Shown here: piece by piece, positions 23,530 to 34,702 of the stretch | How positions within the stretch are numbered: the first letter of the stretch is position 1 | How the letters are laid out: each line of letters starts with the position of its first letter | Assembly (NCBI RefSeq): GCF_900312815.1 | Contig: NZ_OMPE01000008.1 | Location: 786,591-850,590, forward strand | DNA length: 64,000 nucleotides | Direction: 5' to 3' | Source of the DNA: Aquimarina sp. AU474 | GTDB taxonomy: Bacteria; Bacteroidota; Bacteroidia; Flavobacteriales; Flavobacteriaceae | The notes under the pieces: model-generated | What the model was told of the DNA's origin: nothing | What the model saw: the letters and a program-made list of their open reading frames with translations, nothing else | The model's database searches: none | Program-made: the position numbers and the translations under genes

Positions 23530-25287
23530 ATGGAAGATCAATCAATAGCGAAAAATTTAATTTATCAAAGAAAACTTAAAGGGTATTCTCAAGAAGAACT
23601 TTCGGCAAAAACCCAGGTTACTATTAGAACGATACAACGTATAGAAAAGGGAGATGTAAATCCTCATTTGCAAACTATAAAACTTTTGGCCACTGCCTTA
23701 GATATTGAAGTCGAAGATTTGTTAATCATAGAAAATCCAAAAGAAGAAACCATTCAAAAAAAGTGGCTGCTGTTAATGCATGGTGCTCCTATTATTGGGG
23801 TAGTTATTCCTTTATGCAATATTTTTATTCCCTTATTTCTATGGATTCACAAACGAGAGGATAACAAAGTTTATGATCAACACGGGCGTGCTATTATCAA
23901 TTTTCAGATCACCATTACTATTCTTTTTATAATATCAATAATTACATTAGTTATATTACCCGGAGCTTTTTTCTTCTTTATAGCTGTTATCCTTTTTAGT
24001 ATCATCATGATGATCAGAAATGTAATCTCTGCTGTAAATTCTCAAAAATGTTATTACCCATTGTCAATACCATTTTTAAAAAAGAATAAAAGATTAGAAA
24101 CTCTGGGAACTCTAATGATTTTATTTTCCTTGACTTTTGGTAGCTGCACAAATGCATCATCCAACCAGTATATAACGCGATTAGATGGATCGACTATTAG
24201 TAAAGATTCTTTAACCTCAAAAATTAAACAACTACTCCATGATGCTAAAGTACATGGAGCTGCAATTACCGTTTTAAATGATAATACGATTGATTATCAA
24301 AGGGTTTTTGGATATAAAAATTATGAGAACAAAGAATTGTTATCGGATTCTACAAATATGTATGGCGCTTCTTTTAGCAAAGCTGTTTTTGCTGTACTTG
24401 TCATGAAATTAGTAGAAGAGAATGTGATTGATTTAGACACTCCTTTAGCTTCTTATTTGCCCAAAAAAATATATGAGTACAAACCGCTTACTAGATGGCA
24501 TGATGATTTCTCTTCTTTAAAAACAGATACGTTGTATCATAAAATAACAGCACGAATGTGCCTAAATCATACTACGGGTTTTAAAAATTCTCGCTGGTAT
24601 GAAGATGACCAAAAATTACGTGTGAACTTTGAACCTGGCAGCCTTTACAGTTACTCTGGAGAAGGTTTTATCTATTTACAAGTGGTATTAGAAAAATTAC
24701 TTGATCGAAACCTTGAAGAACTAGTTAAAGAGAAAATATTCGTTCCTCTTGGTATGCATAATTCAAGTTACCAATGGAATCCTTCATTCGAAAATAATTT
24801 TGCTTATGGTCATTCTAAAATAGGGAAACTACACCCTAAAGATATTGATAATGAACCTAGAGCAGGTGGAACTTTAGAAACCACGGCAAAAGATTACAGC
24901 AAATTTATGGAAGGAGTATTACAACATAAAATTATTACTCCGGTATCATGGAATGAAATTTTTAAACCTCAAATTAAGATTAATTCTCTGAGGCAATTTG
25001 GCCCGTTAACAGCAAAACACACTAATGAAAATGATAATATTAACTTAAGCCATGGCTTAGGGTGGGGTACACTAAAGTCTCCTTATGGTTGGGGTGCTTT
25101 TAAAGGAGGACACAGTAACGGGTTTAGACACTATTCTATTGTATTTCCTAAAGCTGGGAAAGGAATTATGATTATGACCAATAGTGATAATGGAGATGGT
25201 ATTTTTAAAGAACTTTTAGAAGTTGCTTTAGCAGACCTCTATACTCCTTGGAAGTGGAAAAACCTTATACCTTATAATGCAAAATAA
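23530..25287 (+). CDS. XRE helix-turn-helix / DUF4870-like membrane / serine hydrolase (class C beta-lactamase family) fusion
   Basis: 585 residues in one uninterrupted frame. Residues 1-65 are a Cro/C1 helix-turn-helix (KGYSQEELSAKT ... RTIQRIEKG). Residues about 80-180 are membrane helices in a DUF4870-like arrangement (HGRAIINFQITI). At 190-206 comes a further hydrophobic stretch ending FGSC, which resembles a lipoprotein signal. Residues about 225-580 form a beta-lactamase-family serine hydrolase with S-F-S-K (281-284), Y-S-Y (373-375) and a C-terminal GGHSNG motif. DNA-binding and presumably periplasmic enzyme domains in one chain recall BlaR1/CadC-type transmembrane regulators. The substrate is unknown. 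A gene fusion is more likely than a missed stop, because the frame is continuous. Confidence 0.85.
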   Translation: MEDQSIAKNLIYQRKLKGYSQEELSAKTQVTIRTIQRIEKGDVNPHLQTIKLLATALDIEVEDLLIIENPKEETIQKKWLLLMHGAPIIGVVIPLCNIFIPLFLWIHKREDNKVYDQHGRAIINFQITITILFIISIITLVILPGAFFFFIAVILFSIIMMIRNVISAVNSQKCYYPLSIPFLKKNKRLETLGTLMILFSLTFGSCTNASSNQYITRLDGSTISKDSLTSKIKQLLHDAKVHGAAITVLNDNTIDYQRVFGYKNYENKELLSDSTNMYGASFSKAVFAVLVMKLVEENVIDLDTPLASYLPKKIYEYKPLTRWHDDFSSLKTDTLYHKITARMCLNHTTGFKNSRWYEDDQKLRVNFEPGSLYSYSGEGFIYLQVVLEKLLDRNLEELVKEKIFVPLGMHNSSYQWNPSFENNFAYGHSKIGKLHPKDIDNEPRAGGTLETTAKDYSKFMEGVLQHKIITPVSWNEIFKPQIKINSLRQFGPLTAKHTNENDNINLSHGLGWGTLKSPYGWGAFKGGHSNGFRHYSIVFPKAGKGIMIMTNSDNGDGIFKELLEVALADLYTPWKWKNLIPYNAK

Positions 25288-25304
25288 TCTTGATCTTATA
25301 TCAA

Positions 25305-25338
25305 TAAAAAACCGGAATATCAGATGATATTCCGGTTT
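25305..25338 (-). terminator. Terminator between the fusion gene and the TPR gene
   Basis: Hairpin AAACCGGAATATCA-GATGATATTCCGGTTT with a T run on the minus strand, 24 nt after the TPR gene stop. It may also stop transcription coming from the left. Confidence 0.85.
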
Positions 25339-25362
25339 ACAATTTTTAAACTTTTAAAAGAA

Positions 25363-26640
25363 TTAGTTGCCTCCTTCTAAAGCTTTTAGTTTATTCTTCA
25401 TCTCTTCAGCTTTTGGGTCATCTAGCTGATAGAAAATATTCATTAATGTACGTACTGCTTCTACATTATCAGGATCACTCTTTAAAGCTCCTTCAAGGTA
25501 AGGTACTGTACTTTTATAAAGATCTTGTCTTTGTTGTTTTAAAGAATCATAACGCTTGTAGTCTTTACTAGAAGTACCAAGATTATTCATCTCATCAACA
25601 ATTCCTTTTTCTTTACCTAAAATTAGAGCAGCGATATTAATTTGTGCTGCCGTATAATCTTCTTTTAACTCTAGAGTCTTTTTATAGTACTCCATAGCTT
25701 GTTCATTATCTCCAAGACGAGAAGCACTTACTCCTAAATTATATAATAAATCAGGGTTTTCAGGATCATTAGCTACAATTTGCTCCATGATCTCCTTATA
25801 TTTTTGGATATTTCCTAACTTATAAAACACATCAGCTTCGGCTTGTAATAATGCAGAATCATTAGGGTTTTCAGATTTCGCCTCTTCAATAGCCTTCATT
25901 GCCTCTTCATCCTTACCTTGAGTAATGTAGATAAGAGCAATGTTTTTCGCTATTTCTCCTTTTCTTGATTCTGTAATACGAGTATCAGGCTTGATATGAC
26001 CACCCGCTTTAACAGTAAGATCTCTAGTTTGTTTTGAATCAAAAGTTTCAATTTCACCAGTTTCTTTATTGGTAGCTATAAATTCGGTTGTAATACCACT
26101 AAATCCAAGATCTTTCAATTCATTATAGTATACTAACGCATCATCATAATCTTTTGCATTTACCGCATTACCTGCAGCGTAATATAGATAGATAGTATCT
26201 TGCTTATTCGTTTTATAACCAACATATAGTTTATCTGCTGCTCCTTTATAATTTTTAGCATTTTGATCTTTAATTGCATTTTCTACTAAAGATTGACGTA
26301 ATGTCTGTAATTTTTGACTTGCTTCAGCAGTGTATTTAGCATTTCCAGCTGCCTGCTCAATTTCAATAGATTTTGCAAAAGCATTAGCGGCACCTTCAAC
26401 CTTATCTAAAGAAGAATCTGTAGAAGTAGATAATACTTGACCTTTAAGAAAGTAATATTGTGCTTTCATTTTTTCGTCAGCAAGATCCAACTGTCCTTCT
26501 ACTGCTTTTAATGCATCAGCTGCTATTTCTAAATTACCAGATTTAATGGCTTTAGTTGCAGCCTTTAATCCTTGTTTTTGAGAAAATCCAATAGCACTAA
26601 ACGCTAGGAATAATACTAAGATAAATTTTGTCTTCATCAC
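25363..26640 (-). CDS. Tetratricopeptide repeat protein, exported
   Basis: 425 residues with a signal peptide (MMKTKFILVLFLAFSAIGFSQ). The rest is made of helical repeats; clear TPR units include PDLLYNLGVSASRLGDNEQA followed by MEYYKKTLELK, and PDNVEAVRTLMNIFYQ. A Lys/Glu-rich N-terminal part (about 25-130) is also helical. It begins 23 nt after gyrA on the same strand, so it is probably co-transcribed with gyrA, an arrangement I recall from other Flavobacteriia. It is likely a periplasmic scaffold or binding protein; the partner is unknown. Confidence 0.85.
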   Translation of the reverse strand: MMKTKFILVLFLAFSAIGFSQKQGLKAATKAIKSGNLEIAADALKAVEGQLDLADEKMKAQYYFLKGQVLSTSTDSSLDKVEGAANAFAKSIEIEQAAGNAKYTAEASQKLQTLRQSLVENAIKDQNAKNYKGAADKLYVGYKTNKQDTIYLYYAAGNAVNAKDYDDALVYYNELKDLGFSGITTEFIATNKETGEIETFDSKQTRDLTVKAGGHIKPDTRITESRKGEIAKNIALIYITQGKDEEAMKAIEEAKSENPNDSALLQAEADVFYKLGNIQKYKEIMEQIVANDPENPDLLYNLGVSASRLGDNEQAMEYYKKTLELKEDYTAAQINIAALILGKEKGIVDEMNNLGTSSKDYKRYDSLKQQRQDLYKSTVPYLEGALKSDPDNVEAVRTLMNIFYQLDDPKAEEMKNKLKALEGGN

Positions 26641-26663
26641 TCGATTTTTTTAATGGGATTTAA

Positions 26664-29207
26664 TTATTCTTCTGTTTTCTTATCAATATTCGTGCCATCT
26701 GAATCAATATTCGAATCAGTTTCAGAAATAGTAGTTTCATCTACCCCTTCTTCTTCTTCAATATCGTCTTCGTCGTGCATAACTTTTGCTACTGCAGCTA
26801 TAGAATCCTTACCTTTTAAGTTAATAAGACGAACACCTTGCGTTGCTCTTCCCATAACTCGTAAATCTTCAACAGATAAACGAATAGCAATACCTGATTT
26901 ATTAATAATCATTAAGTCATCTAAATCAGTAACATTCTTGATGGCAACCAAATTTCCGGTTTTATCTGTAACCGAAATTGTTTTAACACCTTTACCACCT
27001 CTATTGGTAATTCTATAATCTTCTAATTTTGAACGCTTACCATATCCATTTTCTGAAACCACTAAGATATTACTTTCCATATCATTTACGGCAACCATCC
27101 CTATAACTTCATCAGTATCATTAGCCAAACGTATACCACGTACTCCAGAGGCTCCCCTACCCATCGGTCTGGTTTTCTCTTCTTCGAAACGAATTGCTTT
27201 ACCAGACTTAACGGCCAACATCACTTGACTCTTACCATCGGTAAGTTTTGCTTCTAATAGCTCATCATCATCTTTTATGGTAATAGCATTAATACCATTG
27301 GTTCTAGGTCTAGAGTATTGCTCCAAAGATGTCTTTTTGACCTGACCTTTTTTCGTTGCCATTATGACATAATGATTATTAATGTACTCTTCATCTTTTA
27401 AATCTTGAGTACAAATAAAAGCTTTCACTTTATCATCAGAACTAATATTTATAAGATTTTGAATAGCTCTACCTTTTGAAGTTTTACTCCCTTCCGGTAT
27501 CTCATAAACTCTCATCCAGAAACATTTTCCTTTTTGAGTAAAAAACAACATATACTGGTGATTGGTACCCACAAATAAGTGTTCAAGGAAATCTTCATTA
27601 CGGGTAGTACTACCTTTCTGTCCAACTCCTCCTCTATTTTGCTTCTTATATTCGTTAAGCGAGGTACGCTTGATATAACCTGCATGAGATATTGTTATTA
27701 CAACTTTCTCATCAGGAATCATATCTTCTATACTTAAATCTCCTCCTGCATATTCGATTTGAGAACGACGATCATCACCGTACTTATCTTGTATTTCGAT
27801 AAGTTCTTCTTTGATAATATTCATTCGACGTTCTTTCTTATCAAGGATATCTTTTAAATCCTCTATCGTCTTCATTATTTCATCATACTCAGCACGTAAC
27901 TTGTCCTGCTCAAGACCTGTCAACTGTCTAAGACGCATCTCTACAATTGCTTTTGCCTGAATTTCTGAAAGTTTAAAACGTTTGATAAGTTTCTCTCTTG
28001 CTTCATCTGCATTCGCAGATGCTCTAATTAAGGCTATTACTTCATCTATATTATCTGAAGCTATAATTAAACCTTCTAGTATATGAGCTCTTTCTTCTGC
28101 TTTTCTTAGTTCGAATTTTGTACGACGCACAACAACTTCATGTCTATGCTCGACAAAATGATGAATCATTTCTTTAACATTCAACAACTGAGGTCTTCCC
28201 TTAACAAGTGCAATGTTATTTACACTAAACGAAGATTGTAATGCTGTATATTTATAAAGAAGATTGAGAACAATATTTGGTATTGCATCCCTCTTAAGTA
28301 TATATACGATACGCATACCTTTTCTATCCGATTCATCACGTATAGTAGATATACCATCTATTTTTTTATCATTAACAAGATCGGCAGTTTTCTTGATCAT
28401 ATCTGCCTTATTGACTTGGTAAGGGATTTCAGTAACAATAATACATTCTCTACCATTAACTTCTTCAAAAGTTGCTTTGGCACGCATTACTATCCTACCT
28501 CTACCTGTCTTAAAAGCTTCTCTAACCCCATCATAGCCATAAATAATACCCCCAGTAGGAAAATCTGGTGCTTTTATGTGAGTAATTAACTCATCAATCT
28601 CGATGTCGTTATTATCTATATAAGCAATAGTACCATCTACTACTTCAGTTAAATTATGTGGTGGCATATTAGTAGCCATACCTACTGCAATTCCTGAAGC
28701 TCCATTAATCAATAACCCTGGTATTCTGGTAGGAAGAACTGTTGGCTCTTGTAATGTATCATCAAAGTTAAAAGTATGATCAACAGTATCCTTTTCAATA
28801 TCTGCAAGCATATCTTCAGATATCTTACGCATTCTTGCTTCTGTATAACGCATTGCAGCAGGGCTATCACCATCTACAGAACCAAAGTTACCTTGACCAT
28901 CGACCAACATGTATCGCAAACTCCATTCTTGAGCCATTCGAACCATTGTGTCATATACAGAGGTATCACCATGAGGGTGATACTTACCAAGAACTTCTCC
29001 CACTATTCTTGCTGATTTCTTATGAGCACTACTAGCTCTAACACCGAGTTCATGCATTCCATACAAAACACGCCTATGTACAGGTTTAAGACCATCCCTA
29101 ACATCTGGAAGCGCACGAGATACTATTACCGACATTGAATAATCAATGTAAGCAGACTTCATCTCATCCTCTATATTGATAGGTATGAGTTTTTCTCCTT
29201 CTGTCAT
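26664..29207 (-). CDS. gyrA: DNA gyrase subunit A
   Basis: 847 residues, a normal length for this phylum. The N-terminus has the family sequence [21 protein letters not shown]. The catalytic region [10 protein letters not shown] contains the active-site Tyr (near residue 123), and the quinolone-determining region is [15 protein letters not shown]. The C-terminal half is the beta-pinwheel with the GyrA box-like [10 protein letters not shown], followed by an acidic Glu/Asp-rich tail. With GyrB it introduces negative supercoils using ATP. The TPR gene follows in the same direction. Confidence 0.98.
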   Translation of the reverse strand: MTEGEKLIPINIEDEMKSAYIDYSMSVIVSRALPDVRDGLKPVHRRVLYGMHELGVRASSAHKKSARIVGEVLGKYHPHGDTSVYDTMVRMAQEWSLRYMLVDGQGNFGSVDGDSPAAMRYTEARMRKISEDMLADIEKDTVDHTFNFDDTLQEPTVLPTRIPGLLINGASGIAVGMATNMPPHNLTEVVDGTIAYIDNNDIEIDELITHIKAPDFPTGGIIYGYDGVREAFKTGRGRIVMRAKATFEEVNGRECIIVTEIPYQVNKADMIKKTADLVNDKKIDGISTIRDESDRKGMRIVYILKRDAIPNIVLNLLYKYTALQSSFSVNNIALVKGRPQLLNVKEMIHHFVEHRHEVVVRRTKFELRKAEERAHILEGLIIASDNIDEVIALIRASANADEAREKLIKRFKLSEIQAKAIVEMRLRQLTGLEQDKLRAEYDEIMKTIEDLKDILDKKERRMNIIKEELIEIQDKYGDDRRSQIEYAGGDLSIEDMIPDEKVVITISHAGYIKRTSLNEYKKQNRGGVGQKGSTTRNEDFLEHLFVGTNHQYMLFFTQKGKCFWMRVYEIPEGSKTSKGRAIQNLINISSDDKVKAFICTQDLKDEEYINNHYVIMATKKGQVKKTSLEQYSRPRTNGINAITIKDDDELLEAKLTDGKSQVMLAVKSGKAIRFEEEKTRPMGRGASGVRGIRLANDTDEVIGMVAVNDMESNILVVSENGYGKRSKLEDYRITNRGGKGVKTISVTDKTGNLVAIKNVTDLDDLMIINKSGIAIRLSVEDLRVMGRATQGVRLINLKGKDSIAAVAKVMHDEDDIEEEEGVDETTISETDSNIDSDGTNIDKKTEE

Positions 29208-29557
29208 AAAAAACTTTTTTCTAAAATTGAATTAATAAACGCGCTAATTTAAGTAAATTAAGACGTTTTTAACACCCAATTACCTAGGTAATATACGTAA
29301 TTTATTAACAAAAAGAATCATATCCATCGTTAATAAGTCTATAAAGGAAGGTTTTGATAATTAAAGCTTTTTTTGTCTATTTACCCGTAAAAGCAAAAAA
29401 AGATCCTAAATCCTCAAAAATTCGGTAGCATAATATAGCATGACAAATTATCCTTTTGTCATACTATATCTGTTTATTTTGGATTAAAGGGAATAGTTTT
29501 TGCCATAGTAATTCTAAATTACTATTTTAGTTATTAAGAAAAAGAAAGAGATTATTT
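29208..29557. other. Divergent regulatory region between gyrA and clpC
   Basis: 350 nt without a gene. It carries two inverted repeats facing clpC: ATGACAAA-N7-TTTGTCAT (29440-29462), with further symmetry to 29434 and 29468, and the 21-nt element at 29505-29525 inside the clpC promoter. The gyrA-proximal half (29208-29430) is AT-rich and I see no defined site. Confidence 0.65.
29499..29530 (+). promoter_or_regulatory. clpC promoter containing a perfect palindrome
   Basis: TTTG at 29499-29502 and TATTTTAG at 29523-29530 are 20 nt apart, fitting the Bacteroidota promoter with one mismatch. Between and partly overlapping them is a perfect inverted repeat, ATAGTAAT-TCTAA-ATTACTAT (29505-29525). 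A regulator bound there would occlude polymerase. The regulator is not known. Confidence 0.55.
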
Positions 29558-32116
29558 ATGGATGATAATTTTTCACCAAGAGTTAAAGATGTAATTGCGT
29601 ACAGCAAAGAAGAAGCCCTTAGGTTAGGGCACGATTTTATTGGTACGGAGCATCTTATGTTAGGATTATTACGAGATGGAAGTGGAAAAGCTATTAGCAT
29701 CCTTGATGCATTAGATATAGATCTAACTAATTTAAGAAGAAAAGTTGAAATTCTTAGTCCTGCAAATCCAAATGTAGCTGTAGCTTCTAATGAAAAAAAG
29801 AATTTACATCTAACTAGACAAGCAGAAAGGGCACTAAAAACTACATTTCTTGAAGCCAAATTATTTCAAAGTTCTTCGATTAACACAGCACATCTTTTAC
29901 TGTGTATATTAAGGAACGAAAATGATCCTACAACAAAACTTTTAAATCGTTTAAAAGTAGATTACGATAACGTTAAAGACCAATTTAAATATATGATTGC
30001 TAACGAAGAAGAATATTTAGACAATCCAAAAGCAGAATCTTTCTCTGAAGATGATGATGATTTAACAGGAGATAGTTCTAAGGAAAACCCTTTTAACTCC
30101 CCATCTGGAGGAAGTAAAGCAGGAAAAAAATCTAAAACTCCGGTTTTGGATAATTTTGGAAGAGATTTAACCGCTATGGCCGAAGAAGGTAAACTTGACC
30201 CCGTAGTTGGTAGATCTAAAGAAATCGAACGTGTATCTCAGATACTAAGTAGACGTAAAAAGAACAACCCACTTCTTATAGGTGAACCCGGTGTTGGCAA
30301 ATCTGCCATCGCCGAAGGATTAGCTCTTAGAATTGTAAAAAGAAAAGTATCTCGAATTCTTTTTGATAAAAGAGTTGTGACACTTGATTTAGCTAGTCTT
30401 GTTGCTGGAACTAAATACAGAGGTCAGTTCGAAGAACGTATGAAGGCGGTTATGAATGAATTGGAAAAAAATGATGATATCATTCTTTTTATTGATGAAA
30501 TTCATACCATAGTTGGTGCCGGAGGCGCGACAGGTAGTCTTGATGCATCAAACATGTTTAAACCTGCTCTTGCAAGAGGAGAGATACAATGTATTGGTGC
30601 CACTACTCTGGACGAATACAGACAATACATTGAAAAAGATGGCGCTTTAGAAAGACGTTTTCAAAAAGTTATTGTAGAGCCAACTAATATTGAGGAGACA
30701 ATCGAAATCCTTAACAATATTAAAGAAAAATACGAAGAACACCACAATGTAAGTTATACTCCTGAGGCAATAGAAGCCTGTGTGAAATTAACAAACAGAT
30801 ATATGACTGATCGTTTTTTACCAGACAAAGCAATTGATGCGCTGGATGAAGCTGGATCAAGAGTTCATATTACCAATATTGATGTGCCTAAAAAAGTACT
30901 TGATCTGGAAAAAAAGCTTGAAGAAGTTAGAGAACTCAAAAACAGTGTTGTTAAAAAACAGAAATATGAAGAAGCTGCTAAACTTAGAGATGACGAAAAG
31001 AATCTAGAAAAAGAACTTGCAATTGCTCAAGAACAATGGGAAAAAGAATCTAAACTTCATAAAGAAACCGTAGACGAAGAAAATGTTGCAGATGTTGTTT
31101 CAATGATGACAGGTATTCCTGTTAATCGTATTGCACAAACGGAAAGTAATAAATTGGCGGAATTACCCAATCTTATTATGGGCAAGGTAATTGGTCAAAA
31201 CGAAGCTGTCAAGAAAGTCGTAAAAGCTATACAGCGTAACCGTGCAGGTCTTAAAGATCCTAATAAACCAATAGGATCTTTTATATTTCTTGGTCAAACT
31301 GGAGTTGGAAAAACTCAACTAGCAAAGGTATTAGCTAAAGAGCTTTTTGACAGTGAAGACACGCTTATCAGAATTGATATGAGTGAATACATGGAGAAAT
31401 TTGCTGTCTCAAGACTTATAGGTGCACCTCCGGGATATGTAGGATACGAAGAAGGAGGACAACTTACCGAAAAAGTAAGACGTAAACCTTATGCAGTAAT
31501 CCTATTAGATGAAATTGAAAAAGCACATCCTGACGTTTTTAACATGATGTTACAAGTGTTGGATGATGGATACTTAACGGATAGCTTAGGGCGTAAAATA
31601 GATTTCAGAAATGCCATTATCATTATGACATCCAATATTGGTGCTCGTAAATTAAAGGATTTTGGTCAAGGTGTTGGTTTCGGAACCTCTGCCAAGAAAA
31701 CTCAAGCCGAAGATTATGCAAAAGGTGTAATCGAAAATGCACTTAAAAAAGCTTTTGCTCCTGAGTTTCTTAACAGAGTTGATGATGTTATTGTATTTAA
31801 TGCTCTTGAAAGAGAAGACATACATAAGATCATTGACATAGAATTAGATAAATTATACGGTCGAATCGAAGGCCTTGGATATAAGCTATCCCTAAGTGAA
31901 AAAGCTAAGGATTATATCACCGAAAAAGGTTTTGATAGACAATATGGCGCAAGACCGCTTAAAAGAGCTATTCAAAAATATATAGAAGACGCGCTAGCAG
32001 AGGAAATTATTAATGCTCAGCTACAAGAAGGCGATAGTATATTCATGGATATGGATGACGATTCTGGAGAGTTAACAATCAAAATTAACAAAGCAGAAAA
32101 ATCAACCGAGTCTTAG
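29558..32116 (+). CDS. clpC: ATP-dependent Clp protease ATP-binding subunit ClpC
   Basis: 852 residues. The N-terminal Clp repeat domain (about 1-145) begins [20 protein letters not shown]. The first AAA+ module has Walker A GEPGVGKS and Walker [10 protein letters not shown] middle region with a UVR-like motif ([17 protein letters not shown]) identifies ClpC rather than ClpA. The second AAA+ module has GQTGVGKT and [12 protein letters not shown], then a D2 small domain. It unfolds proteins and feeds ClpP, normally under stress. It has its own promoter with a palindrome and its own terminator. Confidence 0.97.
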   Translation: MDDNFSPRVKDVIAYSKEEALRLGHDFIGTEHLMLGLLRDGSGKAISILDALDIDLTNLRRKVEILSPANPNVAVASNEKKNLHLTRQAERALKTTFLEAKLFQSSSINTAHLLLCILRNENDPTTKLLNRLKVDYDNVKDQFKYMIANEEEYLDNPKAESFSEDDDDLTGDSSKENPFNSPSGGSKAGKKSKTPVLDNFGRDLTAMAEEGKLDPVVGRSKEIERVSQILSRRKKNNPLLIGEPGVGKSAIAEGLALRIVKRKVSRILFDKRVVTLDLASLVAGTKYRGQFEERMKAVMNELEKNDDIILFIDEIHTIVGAGGATGSLDASNMFKPALARGEIQCIGATTLDEYRQYIEKDGALERRFQKVIVEPTNIEETIEILNNIKEKYEEHHNVSYTPEAIEACVKLTNRYMTDRFLPDKAIDALDEAGSRVHITNIDVPKKVLDLEKKLEEVRELKNSVVKKQKYEEAAKLRDDEKNLEKELAIAQEQWEKESKLHKETVDEENVADVVSMMTGIPVNRIAQTESNKLAELPNLIMGKVIGQNEAVKKVVKAIQRNRAGLKDPNKPIGSFIFLGQTGVGKTQLAKVLAKELFDSEDTLIRIDMSEYMEKFAVSRLIGAPPGYVGYEEGGQLTEKVRRKPYAVILLDEIEKAHPDVFNMMLQVLDDGYLTDSLGRKIDFRNAIIIMTSNIGARKLKDFGQGVGFGTSAKKTQAEDYAKGVIENALKKAFAPEFLNRVDDVIVFNALEREDIHKIIDIELDKLYGRIEGLGYKLSLSEKAKDYITEKGFDRQYGARPLKRAIQKYIEDALAEEIINAQLQEGDSIFMDMDDDSGELTIKINKAEKSTES

Positions 32117-32140
32117 GCTTTATTACGTAATTTCATAATC

Positions 32141-32173
32141 AAAAAACCTCTTTTGTATAAAAAGAGGTTTTTT
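32141..32173 (+). terminator. Terminator of clpC
   Basis: Hairpin AAAAAACCTCTTTT-GTAT-AAAAAGAGGTTTTTT, 24 nt after the clpC stop codon. Confidence 0.88.
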
Positions 32174-32198
32174 GAACTATACAAGTCAACTAATTATA

Positions 32199-32573
32199 AT
32201 GATTAAACATAATTTGAGCTTTTGTCAATTAGAACTGCATGATAATTATGCAGTTGCTGTCATGAACGAAGGTATTGTTGTTGATAAAGAAAACAATGCT
32301 ATTCTCGTTGATATTGCCAAAAAGCATTTTCAAAATACCCCTTTTGTTTATATAACTAATCGTATAAATTCCTATTCTGTAGACCCTATCATATATATTA
32401 ATACAGCCAAAGTAAAATCACTAAAAGGGTTTGCGATTGTTTCTAAAGATCCTATTCAAAAAGCTCATGCCAAATACGAAAAAACATTTTTCAGTAAAGA
32501 GTTTAAGCAATTTGACACTTTAAAAGCGGCATTAAAATGGAAAGATGATATTCTTGAAAAGTATAAAGATTGA
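32199..32573 (+). CDS. Small protein of unknown function, copy 1 of a tandem pair
   Basis: 124 residues from the ATG at 32199. A TTG nine codons upstream lies within the clpC terminator and is rejected. No signal peptide or membrane helix is seen. The central segment FVYITNRINSYSVDPIIY, the ending ALKWKDDIL and the alternation of short strands and helices fit a small alpha/beta domain, perhaps STAS/SpoIIAA-like, but I do not recognise a named family with certainty. It is clearly paralogous to the gene 108 nt downstream (FIYISNRVNSYSVNPTVY). The function is unknown. Confidence 0.7.
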   Translation: MIKHNLSFCQLELHDNYAVAVMNEGIVVDKENNAILVDIAKKHFQNTPFVYITNRINSYSVDPIIYINTAKVKSLKGFAIVSKDPIQKAHAKYEKTFFSKEFKQFDTLKAALKWKDDILEKYKD

Positions 32574-32680
32574 CGCGTTTTTTTCTATCATTACGAATCT
32601 TTAATTTTAAAAATTGAAGGTTTTATTGTACCTTAAGTAAAATTAACCATACTTAAATCCAGTTACTTATACTTAAGAAT

Positions 32681-33070
32681 ATGGTTAAATACTACGATTT
32701 AAGCTTTACAAAAGTTGAAGTTTACAATAGCTATCTCATCAACACTATCTCTGAAGGTTTTATAGTTATGCCAAAACATAACGCCATACTATTAGATTTT
32801 GTAAAAGAACATTTTAGTAATAAAAACTTTATTTACATTTCTAACAGAGTTAACTCTTATTCGGTTAATCCTACAGTATATTACGAGACTAAAAAAATTC
32901 AAAAACTTATTGGTATTGCCGTGGTTTCTAAGAATCCTAGACAAAAGTTATTATGCGAAATGGAAGGATCCTTTTATAAAAATAACCTGGAATGTTTTAA
33001 AACAATGCCCGAAGCGCTACTATGGAAAGATGCAATGCTCACTAAACATGAAAAAAGGAAAACATCATAA
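32681..33070 (+). CDS. Small protein of unknown function, copy 2 of a tandem pair
   Basis: 129 residues, a paralogue of the protein encoded at 32199-32573. The motif NRVNSYSVNP, the following VVSKNPRQK and the C-terminal ALLWKDAML are shared between the two. The N-terminal half has diverged more. It is cytoplasmic by appearance. The terminator hairpin overlaps the last codons of the gene. Retention of both diverged copies suggests they may interact with each other or serve different partners; this is inference. Confidence 0.72.
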   Translation: MVKYYDLSFTKVEVYNSYLINTISEGFIVMPKHNAILLDFVKEHFSNKNFIYISNRVNSYSVNPTVYYETKKIQKLIGIAVVSKNPRQKLLCEMEGSFYKNNLECFKTMPEALLWKDAMLTKHEKRKTS

Positions 33071-33084
33071 TGTTTTCCTTTTTT
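33052..33084 (+). terminator. Terminator overlapping the 3' end of the second tandem copy
   Basis: Hairpin GGAAAACAT-CATA-ATGTTTTCC with A residues before it and six T residues after it. The left arm lies within the coding sequence and the stop codon lies in the loop region. Confidence 0.85.
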
Positions 33085-33113
33085 CTATTTCTAACAAAAA
33101 CTGGTATTACTTA

Positions 33114-34679
33114 TTACTTAGCAATATTAACCGCTCTCGTTTCTCTAATAACTGTAACTTTTACTTGGCCGGGATATGTCATATCGGTTTGAACTTTCTG
33201 AGAAATTTCAAAAGAAAGACTTGATGCTCTTTCATCATTTACTTTCTCGCTCTCTACAATAACCCTTAGCTCTCTACCTGCTTGGATAGCGTAAGCCTTT
33301 TTAACACCATCAAAAGCAAAAGCTATTTCTTCTAAATCCTTAAGTCTCTGTATGTACGAATCCAATACCTGACGTCTCGCCCCTGGTCTTGCCCCACTAA
33401 TAGCATCACAAACCTGCACAATAGGCGATATCAAAGCTGTCATTTCTACTTCATCATGGTGAGCCCCAATAGCATTACATACATCTGGTTTCTCTCCATA
33501 TTTCTCTGCCCACTGCATACCTAAAATCGCATGTGGTACTTCTGTCTCTGCATCTGGTACTTTACCTATATCATGAAGTAAACCTGCTCTTTTGGCTAGT
33601 TTAGGATTTAAACCCAACTCCGCTGCCATAACACCACATAATTTAGCTACCTCTCTAGAGTGTTGTAAAAGATTTTGACCGTAAGATGACCTATATTTCA
33701 TCCTTCCGATAGTCTTAATAAGCTCAGGGTGTAATCCATGAATTCCCAAATCTATTACCGTACGTTTACCAACTTCAATAATCTCTTCATCAATTTGCTT
33801 TCTCGTTTTCTTAACGATTTCTTCTATTCTGGCGGGATGAATTCTTCCATCGGTAACCAGTTTATGTAAAGAAAGGCGAGCAACCTCACGTCGTACAGAA
33901 TCAAAACATGATAGAATTATTGCTTCTGGAGTATCATCAACTATGATTTCAACACCAGTAGCAGCTTCTATAGCTCTAATATTTCTACCCTCTCTACCAA
34001 TAATTCTTCCTTTTACATCATCACTCTCGATATTAAATACCGATACACAATTCTCTATAGCTTCTTCTGTTCCTATTCTTTGAATTGTATTAATAATGAT
34101 TTTCTTAGCTTCTTGCTGTGCAGTTAATTTAGCTTCTTCTATAGTATCCTGAATAAGGGCCATAGAATCAGTTTTAGCTTGTCCTTTTAGAGATTCTACT
34201 AATTGTTCTTTAGCGTCCTCAGCAGATAAACCTGAAATAACTTCTAATTGCTGTACTTGGCTTTTATGGAGCTTCTTTAACTCAGCTTGTTTCTTTTCTA
34301 AATAATCATTACGCTGTTGATAGTTCTTAGTTTTTTCCTCTAGCTCAACATTTAGCTTTTTATTCTTTGATAATTCGTTAGAGACTTGAGATTCTTTATC
34401 TCTGGTTCTTTTTTCAGCTTCAGCAATTTTTTTATCACGGGATAATATTACTTTTTCATGCTCAGATTTTAGTTCAATAAACTTTTCTTTTGCTTGTAGT
34501 ATTTTATCCTTTTTCATCGACTCACCTTCGCTCTTTGCTTCTCTTATGATACTCGATGATGTCTTCTTTGCATTTTTAATAATTTCTGACGCTTTACTAC
34601 GCTCCAGCACCTTAGCAATAATAAAACCTACTACTAACCCCACAACTGAAGCAATAATCAAAAATATAGTGTTATCCAT
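33114..34679 (-). CDS. rny: Ribonuclease Y
   Basis: 521 residues, the usual length. A single N-terminal membrane anchor (about residues 4-24) is followed by a long coiled coil (about 30-200), a KH domain ([19 protein letters not shown]), and an HD phosphohydrolase domain with [10 protein letters not shown] and the downstream AIGAHHDE. It is an endoribonuclease that initiates mRNA decay at the membrane. It lies 31 nt beyond the small 6S-like RNA gene and on the same strand as zapA. Confidence 0.97.
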   Translation of the reverse strand: MDNTIFLIIASVVGLVVGFIIAKVLERSKASEIIKNAKKTSSSIIREAKSEGESMKKDKILQAKEKFIELKSEHEKVILSRDKKIAEAEKRTRDKESQVSNELSKNKKLNVELEEKTKNYQQRNDYLEKKQAELKKLHKSQVQQLEVISGLSAEDAKEQLVESLKGQAKTDSMALIQDTIEEAKLTAQQEAKKIIINTIQRIGTEEAIENCVSVFNIESDDVKGRIIGREGRNIRAIEAATGVEIIVDDTPEAIILSCFDSVRREVARLSLHKLVTDGRIHPARIEEIVKKTRKQIDEEIIEVGKRTVIDLGIHGLHPELIKTIGRMKYRSSYGQNLLQHSREVAKLCGVMAAELGLNPKLAKRAGLLHDIGKVPDAETEVPHAILGMQWAEKYGEKPDVCNAIGAHHDEVEMTALISPIVQVCDAISGARPGARRQVLDSYIQRLKDLEEIAFAFDGVKKAYAIQAGRELRVIVESEKVNDERASSLSFEISQKVQTDMTYPGQVKVTVIRETRAVNIAK

Positions 34680-34702
34680 AATCCATGTTAGTATTTATAT
34701 AT

